From Owenia fusiformis (taxonomy: Eukaryota > Annelida > Polychaeta > Sabellida > Oweniidae): a DNA stretch of 64,000 nucleotides. Both the position numbers and the translations under genes were made by a program. The notes beneath the pieces were generated by a model, which worked only from the letters and a program-made list of their open reading frames with translations, had not been told where the DNA came from and did not search any database. Positions 11,705 to 24,674 of this stretch are shown here, one piece after another (the stretch's first letter is position 1; every line of letters begins with the position of its first letter). The stretch spans positions 1,729,169 to 1,793,168 of the forward strand of contig CAIIXF020000010.1 in assembly GCA_903813345.2 (NCBI GenBank), given 5' to 3'.

Positions 11705-11760
11705 CATTAGATATTCAGGGCTCATCTTAAAGTGTGCCTGTACAACATTATAATTGTAAT

Positions 11761-12390
11761 ACAGTTAATATGTGCTCTTATTGTACATATGCATTCACAA
11801 CCCCCCGGTCACAACCAGTATGCAACATTGTACATCATAAGAACTATCATAAGGACATCACAAATAAAATTAGATATTGACTAGTAGACTCCTGTTATGT
11901 TCATGTACACAGGATATTTGGATTATCCTGGGGTTAATATAGTATATCTGCCCTCCTAAGTTTGAATATATTTGAGCCTAGATAATGTCTAGAGCTACAT
12001 CATGTCATTGAAATAATATGAAACTGTTTCTCCTGAATAAAAGTGCATTAAATTCAAATCTCTGTAATACAGTAAATATGTGCTCTTATTGCAGTATTGT
12101 ACAACCCCACAACCCCCTGGTCACAACCGATATGCAACATTGTACATCATAAGAACTATCATAAGGACATCACAAATAAAATTAGATATTGACTAGTAGA
12201 CTCTTGTTATGTTCATGTACACAGGATATTTGGATTATCCTGGGGTTAATATAGTATATCTGCCCTCCTAAGTTTGAATATATTTGAGCCTAGATAATGT
12301 CTAGAGCTACATCATGTCATTGAAATAATATGAAACCGTAATGTGTTCAGTTTTTACTGAATATAAATGCATGTACAATTATTCAAATCA
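11761..12390 (+). repeat. Tandem duplication of about 308 bp in SMN 3' region
   Basis: Copy 1 starts at 11761 and copy 2 at 12069. Long stretches are identical, for example around TAGATATTGACTAGTAGACT. Each copy contains an AATAAA signal (11863-11868 and 12175-12180). Copy 2 diverges in its first 60 bases and near its end. This probably lies in the SMN 3' UTR or just beyond it. Confidence 0.85.
11863..11868 (+). terminator. Candidate polyadenylation signal of SMN
   Basis: AATAAA lies 159 bp after the SMN stop codon. A second signal is at 12175-12180 in the duplicated copy. The sequence does not show which is used. Confidence 0.5.
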
Positions 12391-12421
12391 CTGTATTGTT
12401 TTTGTATTGTCCTCTCACATA

Positions 12422-13071
12422 TACAGGGTGTCCCGAAAGTATGCCCCCCCCCCCCCCTAGGCAGACACATATCAGTGTCGTCATAGTATGTGTCATATAT
12501 CATTTTAAAGCTTATCCAAAGTTACATTGATTCACCAAGTATCACGGTTTAACTCTCAAATGTGAAAAAATTACAGGCATTTCAAAATTTAGTGTTTGGT
12601 CAAAATTAAGTTCAATTTAACACCAAATCACTAGTTAATGTGTCCTCCTGGGCCATCTTAACAGCAGCAATTCTTTTCAGTTCGGAGGAAAAATGAGTTG
12701 GAAAAAGAGAATGGTGTGGGTAGAAACTCAAAGGAAACTCTTCTAAAGTGCCTTAGCAGGTTTTAAGAGGGTTATAAAATTCCACACCCCTATTTGAAGG
12801 GCTTTTAAGGTCATATTTGAAAATAATTGTGGCTGTTAACATGTCCAAGGGGGACTCATTGACTCGTTATGTGGTGTAAAATTGAACTTTATTTTGATAA
12901 AACACTAACTTTTAAAATGCCTGTAACTTTTTCCCATTTGGGAGTTAAACCATGATACTTGGCGAATCAATGTAACTTAGGATAAGCTTTAAAATGATAT
13001 ATGACACATACTATGAGGACACTGGAATATGTCTGCCTAGGGGGGGGCCCATACTTTCGGGACACCCTGTA
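12422..13071. mobile_element. 650-bp MITE with TACAGGGTGTCCCGAAAGTA ends
   Basis: The first and last 20 bases are perfect inverted repeats, and homology between the arms continues inwards for more than 200 bp (for example ATGATATATGACACATACTA near 12990 pairs with the left arm). The TA ends suggest a Tc1/mariner-type target. A poly-C run occurs at 12439-12455. No transposase is present. Confidence 0.85.
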
Positions 13072-14424
13072 CATTCAATGTTGTGAATTCAGTGGCAGTC
13101 TGGCTGTAAAATATCTCATTTAAGTCATCATGAAGAAATTTACCATGAAATCAGTCTTTTTATCATTTTTACGTATATGAAGGGAGAAAAACAACACAAA
13201 GATACAAAAGAGGGGGAATTACACCAGGGTTCAAAGAAGACATTTATTTACATTATATGTCTATAATGTAAATCTATATTGAGAAGACATCATCGCTGGT
13301 TGGTCAATGACATCATTCAATGCGATTTCAAAATTTTCTAAACACGCTGCGAATAATATTATGTTAATTTCTGATGTGTTAATTTCATAACTTGTTATTT
13401 TACATCAAGATAAAGAAAGATGTGAGGAATATTCTAACATCGATTAAAGCATCACAAAAACTTATAAGTACAATAAAGCCTGTCTAATTTGAACACCACT
13501 TGCGTTAGCCAGAAGTCCAGATTTGCAGGTGCTCATATTTCCAGGTTTTTAACATGGGAGTCTCACAGACTAAAAATGGGACTGACAAAGCAAAGTGTTC
13601 AGATTAGAGAGGTGTTCTGATATGTAGGTCTCCTTGTACAGTACACTAAACAACATAACTAATCCAACCATCAAAGCTTCAGAAATCTGCCGCTTGATAA
13701 AAAACAAAGGGCAACATTTGAAAAACCGAAACTGATATGAATCATAAAATCTTGTCCAGTGATTCCTAAAACAAAAGTATTCCCAGACGAGGATATGCAA
13801 GTATGACGAGAGGGGGTCATCTGGTCATGGATGTATACTACCATTGTCTGTAAACTAGAGTTCAGACATAAAAGAATGAATGACACATGTAGGTATACTG
13901 TACTATTATTCCATCCACTAATGAACTCTTATTGACTTCTAACTAGAGGTCCATGACAGATGCTTCACTATTTAGGTTGGTAACTCCCTGCAGGTTACAA
14001 ATAAAGATGAGAAAGTGGTGAACAAGAGATTTTTGGTACACCATGGATGCATCATACAACACAATTAAAAACCCTGATATGTGAAAATTTCCTTGTGTAA
14101 TAGAAAATAAAAATTGAAATACGATAACTTCCGTTCAGATTCACCAGATATATAAGTCTCTGTATTTATGAACTGTTTGTTTACTGGTTGTACATGCTGA
14201 CATGTGTTGCAGCCTATTTATTTGTTTGTAATGTGTTTCCGTTTGCCGTTATTCAGTAGTACCGAGTTTGCTACAAAGCGCCACTAGCGGACAGGTAAAA
14301 CACTAAAGAAATGAGTCAGGTTTTGAAAAGTAATTCAAAAGTTCACGTTTTATCTGTTGAAACTGATTAAAATAAGTAAAATAAAAGGAATCAAACGTGT
14401 ACATAGCAAAATCGATAAACAGAG
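13072..14424. other. Intergenic region before the Ig-domain gene
   Basis: No coding exon is supported. A repeat fragment at about 13472-13645 (GCCTGTCTAATTTGAACACC) belongs to the same family as the element at 7887. The last few hundred bases probably carry the promoter and 5' UTR of the adhesion gene; I see no clear TATA box. Confidence 0.5.
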
Positions 14425-17400
14425 ATGGATTTGAAATGCATCGTAATATGTCTAATAGCCTCATCGCTTCAGAAAGGTAAGATATTTTGAATTTTTTCAC
14501 AACAGGCCATCTTCCGCCAATTTATTTCCTAATATAATTTTTTTCTAAATTCCTGATACCCCTTTGACAATTATCACACTCGTTTTGAACTCATTTTGCA
14601 TAAATCCTTGCCCTATAGTCAACCTACCTGTTTATTTATACCTGAAGAATGTGTTCACCTGAGATCGTGGCGCTTTGTAAGATAACTGAACACAGCTGGC
14701 TCAAAAGTTAGCTGAGGGAACGTTGAAATATACTGTCTTGTGAAGTGGTTTTCTCCAACTTCCACCAGGCGCGCTGGAATAAGTTAACGGTATTTAGAAG
14801 ATAATTGAATGTAACTTGCCCTTTTCATGATGCGTGCTGACCACAGTGAGCTTCAGTGGGGATCATAAAGAATTGCAAAAGCTATGAAAATTACATGCTG
14901 TCGCACATTTAATAAATTCTTACCTCAGTGAATTCAGTGGTCTATTTTCTCCGTCTTAGCAAGTCCAAATATAGTGGAATTTGTGTCCCTTATGACAAAT
15001 AAGAACTTCAAAAGTTGAAGTAGATATTCACATGTTATGCCGACTCTTCAAATGTTGAGGTGATTTTGTCGCCCGATTGCGCCGGAACGGAGGATTGGCT
15101 CTCAGAATGCAACATGACACGTGCCAGCTTTCAAAATGCTGTTCCGCCATTTTGAAACCTGTTATGAGTAAAAACGGTTAACTGATGTTGCATTCTGGGA
15201 GTCAACCGTCCTTGGATAACAAACATGGCGATTCATGAAAACATTCATTCGATATGGTAGGGATTTATCCATTATTTGCAGGTATGAAGCTTTGGATTCA
15301 TTTATTGTGCTACTTTAGTGAACGGGAATTATTTTTCTACCGCTTGGGAGAGTTTGAGACACGAAACTTGGAAATTGGCTCATTGTGACAACTTGTGAAC
15401 GTTGAGTTTTATTTTTGTCCCCCACTGTAGACTATATCCTCTAGTCTGAAATTTTTTTGAAATTTGGAATGAAAATGTTCAGACTGAATTCTCAGGAAAT
15501 TCAGTCTATTGGATATAGACTACACAGTGAGCACTATCAATCTTCAGACATTCAGATATTAGACTGATAGTGCGGTTACTCTTTGACTTCTGGTTTGGAC
15601 TTCCGTTTTTGTTTGGTCATAATCACTGAGTTGGTGTATATTTTACCTTATTTTTTAACTTCAGTTGAGTCTGAATACTCTGAGCATTATTTTGATACGT
15701 AAAACATGGTCACAATCACTGTTTCAATATGGTCCTTTGATTGCTTATTTTTTGAATTCAAAGTAGTTTCAAATATTTAAAATTATACTTTTGAACTTTG
15801 GAATGAAAATATTCTCAGGAAATTCAGTCTATTGGATATAGACTAGGGTCTAGAGTGGTCCAGTATTATGAATCTGAGTTTTAACTGACATCATGTGAAC
15901 AGAGGCTCAAAAATTCATTCAGTATGTGACGAAAATAGGCATATTAAAAAAATTCTATCATACCGATTGCAGTGATGTGCATGGGTTTGCAAAATTCTGA
16001 GAATAATGCCTTAATTATAGAAAAAGTTTATACACACTATATATTGTCCATCTCACCATTCCATGTTAATCTTTTTTTATTTTAATGAATCTTTATGCAT
16101 CTTGAATTTTCACTAACTTCTATATTCGATCAGATGTCTGATAGATTGTGAATTACAAATGTTTGTTAACAAAAGTTAGAAAAAACAATTATTTCAAAAA
16201 GAAACAAACTCTTACAATTCTAATTTTTTCTGAATTATTTTTCACAGATCACCTAAAATATCAAATTGACAAATCTGTTTGAAACTTATTCTTCCTGTCC
16301 TTCCTAATTATCTTTAAGTCTTATATTTTATGTTATCTAATGAACATGACCTGGACCAAATTCCTCTTCTAGTGTGACAAAAGAACATTAACTATACTAG
16401 TAGCATTTTGATAAGTTTACATTTATCTATTTTGTACCATAGTATGTATATTTTGTAGCAATTTTTGGAAGGCTATAGTACATTCATATCATTATGTTAA
16501 TAACATCCTGGTTTTTCTATTTTTGTACTTTTTATATAAAACTGATAACTGTATATAAAAAAAGATGTAAAAGTACAAAACAAAAACTGTGCAGGGGGAA
16601 CTGCCATGTTTAAGATTCAATAAAAGATGTGTATATTTGTTAAAACAAAGATGAAGTCTGAAATGTCATGAGAAATAAAACTCCAAAAAACTTCTCTCAG
16701 ACTTTTTTCTCATGAATATTTTCAGATTTTCTCATCAATTTTTCATACGAACTAGCAACTTTTTCTTGGATTGCCAATTCCAACCCATTGCATTCATGTG
16801 TATAACTGATTTTTAAAGATTAAAGTAAGTGAATTATAAACATGTCTGTATTGCACTATTGTCTTTCCAGCTCTCGCTCAAGATCCTCGAGTAGTAATAA
16901 AGGATACCACTCCAAAGACTGTATTTGATAGCGTTGGTAATGGTGAACTTACTGCCCACCTTAATACAGATATCACTATGGCATGTGTTGTTGAGAACTT
17001 ACCAATAGGAACCAATGTAAGTGCTTTTAATCTGATGATCAATAAAGAAATGATGACATATGGGTAACTTTTGAAAAAATTTTGATTCGGAAAATATTTC
17101 TTGCCCCCATGGTACGTATTGTAGTTAAGCAAGTAGAGAGTTGATATTCTTCAAAACTAGTATTAGATTTTTTTGTTTTGCTTAGTGATAATCCACAGGT
17201 AGAAACATTTTGTAGGAATTGTCTCTTTTCTTGTACATTTTCTTGTTTTTCTATTTCAAGGTTAATTGGAAGAAAATTGAGAAGGATGCTGCTGGTAACG
17301 ATGATCCAAAGCAGATATCGATCGGCCAGTCTGTAAAGGTCGACAACAATCGCATTAAGATTGAGAGTCCTACGATCTTTACATGGAAACTAAAAATCGA

Positions 17401-20400
17401 ACAGGCATTATTTACAGACGAAGGAATTTATGTTTGCTATGTGAAAGCGGGTGATGCCATTAATGAGGTGAATGATCAGCGAACCATTGTAGTAAGACGT
17501 AAGTTTTCTTGAAGTTTATCAAACCGAAGCCTTATACTTTATACAACCATGGTTTACGTAATATGACTACACATCACTTTATTTGTCATGACATAGTTTT
17601 CAAAAACTGTTGAAATGATTTTAATTATACATAAGTAGTACTAAATAACTATTTGTAATCTCAATTCTGATCTTATCTCAAAACAATTATACAATGTTAT
17701 GTTAAAGGAAAGCAATTGGTTAAATTCAATATTTTTCATCCAGACATTTATTTGTTTGAAAATATACATTGCCCCTTTAATGTTTCACTATATATAAAAA
17801 TATATGTCATTCGGAATTTTGTCATTTTCTGAGAAGACTAATTTTTAAATATAAAAAAGAAAATAATTTATAATCATTTGTAATTTCTTGTTTTTTCAGA
17901 ATCACATGTAATTTCTTGTCTTATTTCAGTTTCATCTGTAATATCTAGTCTTATTTCAGTTTCATCTGTAATTCCTTGTCTTATTTCAGAGCCACCTATA
18001 ATTGATGTGAACAAGTTGACATCCAGGGCCAAGGAAGTGGAGGAGGGGAGTGAGTTTGAGACAATGTGCACAGCAATAGGGACACCAGAGCCTGTGATTA
18101 CCTGGACCAGAATAGGTGGCGCCAGGTTACCTAATGGTGGGACAAGTTTACAGGTACGTTGGGTTGCTAGGTTACCTTATGGTGGGGTCAAATTAAAATG
18201 ATAAACAAATCATTAATAGCACATTCCTTAGAGCATGAATATCATTTTTCAATAAAAAGCATGAATATCTAAGCACGAGTGCCAATGTGAAAGGACCAAA
18301 AGTTGTAATGGAACTTAGCAAGAAAAAGCAAACTCTTAGTGCATACCAGTAAATAGACTTCAAAATGACTGCGAGGTTGTCATGTTACACTCTCTAAACT
18401 ACAAAGGAATGAACAGAGTTCAGACATTTGATTTGGTTTGGAGACTAAGTACACTATATACATGAAACAAAATTGGAAAAAAGATTTTATCATTTGTATT
18501 TTGTATCTTTAGCAACCGTTGTTTCAAATTTTGGAGACAAAGGCAGAAGACAGAGGTATCTACATCTGCACAGCTGATAATGGGATAGGACGGAGCCAGC
18601 AAAGAATAGAGCTTAAAGTTAGCTGTAAGTTTAAATATGTTTTAATCTTAATCACCATGAAAACAAATGTAATGTCAAGATTTTGTATAAGAATTTATTA
18701 ATCATTTCGCCCCTTATTTGAATCTAAATTATTTGTGCTAAGTTCAGTCCATAACTAATTCCAAATATTAATCTTGTTTTCAGTTAGGCCCAAAATTGTG
18801 TTTGACAATTTGAGATCAACTGATGTTTACCAGGCTGTGGGATATAGAACAGTGATTCGATGTTCAATAAGTGCAAATCCCGCTGTGACGGCTGAGACGT
18901 GTACATGGTCTGATGCTAAGGGGAACATAATAGATGGCAGTGATGGCAGGTACAATAGGCACATCATAAAATCTTAGCTCATCCATTAATAATTTGCAAC
19001 ATTTACATAGAATATTTATATCTGAGAAGTGATGAGCAATAAGTTCATCCTATTTTTCTTTGAACAGACTGCTAACTACATGTATACAACCAGTGGCATC
19101 ATCAATCTAGCCAATATCTCAGCTTCTTTGCATTGTCAAAAGATGGAAAGGTCCATTCAGCTTTTATGTTCCATCTCACCAAAATTCTTTTATGTTCCAT
19201 TTCACCAAAATTCTTTATGCTTGCAGGAGAACAACAAAGTATGGAGTTGGAGCAAATGACAAATATTCTTATGAGTTGATTATATCGCAAGTAGCAGAGT
19301 CCGATTATGGGCAATATAAATGTACTGCAACCAACAAGAGAGGCACTACATTTGAGACTGTCAGGCTAATGAGTAAGTACATTTAAAGAGTCATTTGAAC
19401 TTTAGTATAGACCATAGACCTTGTATATATTGTTCAGACTATTGCGATGTCACAAATCATGACAGTATTGTATTGCATCTTTTTTTTTATTTCACAAATC
19501 ATGACAGTTGAGTATTGTTATGTCACAAATCAGGACAGTAGACTATTTTAATTTCACAAACTATGACGGTTGAAGACCACAGTAGAGTTTCCCATAGGTG
19601 GCCATTATAACATTTTACCCTGTATCTTATTAACGATTAGTATCCAAGCCTAGTGCAACATACCACAGTGTTCGGGAGAGACTCGCCTAGCCTGCTATAA
19701 CAATCTTACCATGGATTGTCCACCGAATTTTTGAAATAAATAAACTTGAAGACACTAACCCCCTCTATCGTCAGATTTCTCAGAGAATTCTGGTAAAATC
19801 ACCAAGGTCAAAATCACTCCGCCGCCAGCTTAAAATGAGATTTCCCACTGAACTCTGATATATTTTCAGATAAATTGGGACCTACCCTATAAATATTGAG
19901 TCCCGTTTCACTTCCCAAACGCCAGATGGCGCTCCAATGGGGTAGGGAAGGAGAAAATGACTTTTTATTCAGAAAACCAAATCACTAACGGTAACCGCTA
20001 ATGTCCTTACTCAGGACTATATCCTAATAGGTTGAAGACCACAGTAGAGTTTCCCATAGGTGGCCATTATAACATTTTACCCTGTATCTTATTAACGATT
20101 AGTATCCAAGCCTAGTGCAACATACCACAGTGTTCGGGAGAGACTCGCCTAGCCTGCTATAACAATCTTACCATGGGTTGTCCACCGAATTTTTGAAATA
20201 AATAAACTTGAAGACACTAACCCCCTCTATCGTCAGATTTCTCAGAGAATTCTGGTAAAATCACCAAGGTCAAAATCACTCCGCCGCCAGCTTAAAATGA
20301 GATTTCCCACTGAACTCTGATATATTGTCAGATAAATTGGGACCTACCCTATAAATATTGAGTCCCGATTCACTTCCCAAACGCCAGATGGCGCTCCAAT

Positions 20401-20694
20401 GGGGTAGGGAAGGAGAAAATGACTTTTTAATCAGAAAACCAAATCACTAACGGTAACCGCTAATGTCCTTACTCAGGACTATATCCGACAGTAGCTTACA
20501 GTATTCTTGTATTTCAAATGTCAAGTATGTTAATACTGTATTACACAATATTATACAACTTTTCTCTTGTTTCAGAATCAGACACTCCTCAAGCTGATGG
20601 CAAAACAGGACAAGTTCAAGCTGCCTCGAGTATCCACATTTCCATTGTCACCATAATTATGGGAGCTACTGTTGCCATGCTTCATCTGTTCTAA
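14425..20694 (+). CDS. Three-Ig GPI-anchored cell adhesion protein (lachesin/IgLON-like), 380 aa
   Basis: Exons: 14425-14476, 16871-17016, 17261-17498, 17990-18153, 18513-18624, 18784-18949, 19227-19372, 20576-20694; phases join without a stop. Residues 1-20 are a signal peptide (CIVICLIASS core, ending ALA). Three Ig domains follow. Ig1 has C56, W69 and C125 with a DEGIYVC motif; Ig2 has C172, W184 and C219 with EDRGIYIC; Ig3 has C264, W279 and C325 with SDYGQYKC. The protein ends in a hydrophobic segment (about 363-380) with no cytosolic tail after a small-residue stretch (AASS), which is a typical GPI-anchor signal. This layout fits lachesin, IgLON and related neural adhesion proteins that form homophilic contacts at the cell surface. 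Ortholog assignment within the family is not possible from sequence inspection. Several exon borders carry small tandem duplications. Confidence 0.9.
15088..15212. mobile_element. Small palindromic repeat in intron 1 of the Ig gene
   Basis: GGATTGGCTCTCAGAATGCA at the left pairs with TGCATTCTGGGAGTCAACCG at the right. The unit is about 125 bp and non-coding, a probable short MITE. Confidence 0.5.
15423..15537. mobile_element. Short TIR element, with a second end copy at 15800-15848
   Basis: CACTGTAGACTATATCC at the left pairs with GGATATAGACTACACAGTG at the right. The inner segment (TTCAGTCTATTGGATATAGA) is repeated at about 15825-15845 without its partner arm, so a partial second copy lies nearby. 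Confidence 0.55.
17870..17990 (+). repeat. Four-fold tandem repeat of a 3' splice acceptor
   Basis: Four copies of a 30-bp unit (TGTAATTTCTTGTCTTATTTCAG plus seven bases) end in AG at 17899, 17929, 17959 and 17989. The last AG gives the exon of the Ig gene that starts at 17990. Because the unit is 30 bases, the three upstream AGs keep the same frame, and no stop codon lies between them. Confidence 0.85.
19438..19570. repeat. Short dispersed tandem repeat in the last intron of the Ig gene
   Basis: Four imperfect copies of TCACAAATCATGACAGT, spaced about 30-50 bases apart, lead directly into the 457-bp duplication. Confidence 0.6.
19568..20486. repeat. Tandem duplication of 457 bp in the last intron of the Ig gene
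   Basis: Copies span 19568-20024 and 20030-20486, start 462 bp apart and differ at only about four sites that I can see. Each contains CGCCAGATGGCGCTCC and ends in GGACTATATCC. The similarity indicates a recent event or ongoing homogenisation. No coding capacity is evident. Confidence 0.9.
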
Positions 20695-23215
20695 CCTAAG
20701 CAATCATCACAGACTTTTTGGGGGCATTTTCGAATAGAAAAAGAAAATATGATACATTGATGTAATCTCTTTAAGTAGTGTCAGGACTGTATTGACAAAA
20801 ATTTCGACAAAAACAATTGAATCTGAAGTCCATCTGAATCAAGTTCATCTTTGAAACTCTCCTCATATTGGGTGTGGTTTGAATTATGTAAGTAATTCAC
20901 AGTAAAGGACTCTCAAAAAGTATTTGTAATATCCATCCATTCATATAAGTCATTAAACTCTCATATATGATATATACCTCAGTAATTTTGCATGGTCTTA
21001 CGATCAGATCAGTCAAAATGAGGTAACTAAATGACTAAATGAGGTATTTGGATAGAATTAATAGCTGAGGTATATTACTATATATGGAAATTATTCCAAC
21101 AGTTTTAATTGAAAATATTTTTGGACATCATTTTTTTATAGTTTTAGTTGAAAAAACTTCATTTTATGAATTTTGGTGAGGTAGTTACCCCATGTCTGGT
21201 CATGGGCAGGAGTAAACCACTCAACTGTACTATTCCATGAATTTTAGAATCTGGTGTATTTGTCCTTTTTATTATTTATAAGGTACATAATATTAATCAG
21301 GGAACTTAAATCATTCAAAGAGTAAGATCTGAAATGTTTAAAAGAGTGCATTTTGCATAAGATCTGATGGCAAACTATATATTTTTTTATAAATTGTCTA
21401 TGGAGTACATTCTATGTATTTATCATATTGAGGAACAAACTTATTGTTAACCTCATGCATGTTTGTATATTTGTATTTTAGATTGTTCATTGCCATGTGA
21501 TCCATTAGAATTCATGTGTTCCTCACACCCATTATCTGATATCCTGTAAATAAATACTCAACCACATATAGTAGATATAGGTAAAGAAATTTTAAATTAA
21601 GGAATGCACTCAGGAAGTGAGTCATTTAAAAATGAAATGAGCAATTTAGCACTATTTGAGAAATTGCCATTTCAGCATTTGAAAATGGAAATGATTAAAA
21701 TCTCAATTGATTTTTTGGTGTGTAGTTGTTCGTAGCATTTCCCCCGCGTTAGAGGTGGGGCGTTGTGGCATGGGTGTGTATTATACATTTTTACCTTATT
21801 CACAGATATATTCCATGTTTTTCTTATTTCTCAATTATCAACATGAGATGACATTCCATTTACTCCCCTTATATACTATGTTCTCTCTTATACTGTACAT
21901 GTATTTCATCTATGCCAACCCCCCCCCCCCCTTATTGAATGGCTTTACTTCTTGACATGGTGTAAAGTCCCTCCTACTGAATGGCTTTACTTCCATCTAC
22001 CTGATGTGTTGTAAAGTAAAGTCATCATTTGTAAAATAAACCATAGTAATTACATATAATAGATGCAATCTTTGTCTAGGATTAGCTTTTTTTAAAGAAT
22101 TGTGAATCATGTTGAACCGTAATGTTATATGCCATAATAGTTAGTCCACATACATGCTGTACATAGAGTGTTGCTTTATAAGTATATGCTTAAAGGCACT
22201 GTGTAAAATTATAATAACAGTTTATAGAAATATATTTGATGTGGAATATTGAACAACACTTGTAAAGAGGGCTGAAAAATAAACCCCATATCTAGATCTT
22301 TTAATTTCATCAAAATACTACTTATTTTGTGCATCAAAATATTAAAGTCTTAAGTTGGAGCCAACTAATTTATATTTTCGAAGGCCTAATTTTGCAATTT
22401 AATATCCGTTGTGTTTTTATTCTCCTTGAGGAGTAAAGATCTGAAACAAATATTTTGAAGTGAATCTGCATGAGAAAGGTCTGATTTTTAAAAAAATGTA
22501 TATTTTTATAACTGTTCAGTGGTGTATATTAATCCTCAATGCATTCCTCTCGAATGGTATCTCTTTATTGATATACAGATTTAAGTGATTGCATTTTGGT
22601 TAGACCCCTCCCTTTGAAGTGACAATGACTTTATCTATGAGATGAATTGACAGTGAATCAAATTGCGAGTTCTTAATCGAGGAAATGCTAACTGCTTATC
22701 ACAGGGCATGAAAAGAAAGAAGTATTCTGAAATTTGAAGCCCTGTGATCGGAGGATGATTTTCCAAAAACTTTATTATTACAATTTGTTATTACAAATAT
22801 GTAATATAAACATTTCTAATTCTGTCAAAGTGTAACACAAATTATATCTTTTATGATATTATCCCTTATTACAAGTGTATTTTGTTTGAAATACTTTATG
22901 ACTCACAAATTGAAGAACCTCCTCAAAGTTATTACTGTTATTGTAAAATGATATATCGATGCATCCCTTCTATTAGCAAATCAAAAATGTAAATGCATAT
23001 AATATCAATTATGTACCTTTAAGCACAAGTAGTATGTATAGCCAGATAAACAATAAAAAGGGGCAAGGTTAAAACACATTTATAGTTGTACATTCCATAC
23101 TATATTATATACATTATGTAATTGCTTTAATGTACATTGTACAATTACATAAGAGATTTTAATATGATTTTTGTATATCATTGATTTTCCTAATAAAAGA
23201 AAAAATTAATCAAAA
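20695..23215 (+). other. Probable 3' UTR of the Ig-domain gene
   Basis: No coding exon is seen. Polyadenylation signals occur at about 21549, 22035, 23051 and 23192; the last (AATAAA at 23192-23197) may mark the distal end. A poly-C tract lies near 21918-21930. How far transcription continues cannot be fixed from sequence. Confidence 0.4.
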
Positions 23216-23870
23216 TGTTGCATTTGTTCATCGTTCCATTCATTGTCTCAATACATGTATTTGTATTATTCACTCAATTCAAAGAAATATGGGTGTTTAA
23301 AAACAAGTTTTGAAGAATGTGTTGCAGAAACAGAAAAGCCACCTCATTAATGATATTAATCCCAAAAAAGTATTGCATCAATTTGCATAAGATTGTACAG
23401 GCCGGTGTTTAAGTTAACAATGTCTAATACTGTATATAGGAGTTTTGGTAAGATTTTAAAATGGCTATCATCTTTAATGTCAAAGTATCATGTTTTGGTC
23501 AGAAGTGGGAAAGTACTCAATTACTTTGCCTGGACTTAAAGAGTTGCCTTAGTTTATGGGTTAAAAATGTTCAGAGGGTTGAGTAAAATATTTGACAATC
23601 GGCTTATGTCCAAAAGTATTGCGTTGGATTGCTTGAAATTTAGATATAGTTCAGTTTATAGGCAACCAATAAGGTCTAGAAGTTCATGAAAAATATCTAC
23701 CGAATTATCACATTTTGGCTGAAAGTCTTAAGGAAATAAAATAATCTTGAAAATACGAAAAATGGCTGAAACTTCAAACTAAAATGCATCATGTGAGCCA
23801 AGTTGTCAAATACCCGAGGTACTCTTATATTTTTTTCAATTTAGACTCCATACTAAAACAAAAAACAAGG

Positions 23871-24226
23871 CGTTAACATGACAAAATGTCACCACACAAT
23901 ATTATGAGTTCAATCAAGTCAGATTTGAATTTCTGAGAACTTCTTGATGATTTTGAAAAAATACCTTTTTGACCTTTTTTAACCGTTTTTGACCTTGAAA
24001 CGTCATCGAAGGTCAAATCTTAAATATAAAGTCAGATTTGAAATTGAACTTCTGAAAACTTGTACATGATTTTGTAAAAAAATTGAAGCCAGTCTAAACA
24101 GTATTTGTTAAGTTATTGGAAGCTGTAAGGATTTGTTACAGACACCAACCACCGATGACCAACCACCATCATAAAAAACGGACACCATAACAAGATGTCA
24201 CCACTTTTTGGTGGTGACATAAATTT
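23871..24226. repeat. Dispersed repeat with ATGTCACCAC motifs
   Basis: The segment opens with GTTAACATGACAAAATGTCACCAC and ends with AAGATGTCACCACTTTTTGG. Related fragments lie at about 8768, 26998, 36285 and, on the other strand, 53520-53600. The family is non-coding, and its class is unknown to me. Confidence 0.5.
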
Positions 24227-24269
24227 GGGAATGTATCAAATTTATATCGAGATCTGTTCATAATAGTAT

Positions 24270-24275
24270 TTTATT
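24270..24275 (-). terminator. Candidate polyadenylation signal of RSPH1
   Basis: TTTATT on the plus strand is AATAAA on the minus strand, about 400 bp past the RSPH1 stop codon. It is the best candidate I see, but usage is unproven. Confidence 0.35.
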
Positions 24276-24674
24276 CACAGAAGCATGGTTTGAGTATTAC
24301 ATGTACATGTATTTATCATATCAAATATATACAGCAAATCTCAATAGAAATAATATCTACAGTTTCCAATGAACATCTTTATACATTTTTACAGCCAGGA
24401 TTGAACGCCACACGAAGATTGGAAAATATCATTTTAAATTATAACTCTATGTAATATTTGTTTAATTTTAGAAAGGTATTTGCAAAAAAAACTGACAAAT
24501 ATTTGGAAATGTGTTGTTCGTCGAAATGAAAATGAATAATAAAACAATCTCATTTAGAGTCATTCTATGATAGGATGAATCTGGATCAGTTTAAATAAGA
24601 AAAGTGACATATCCACCCAATCCCCCTCCCTCCCTGTTGATATATACACCACGAAAGTTCTATTAATATATTGT

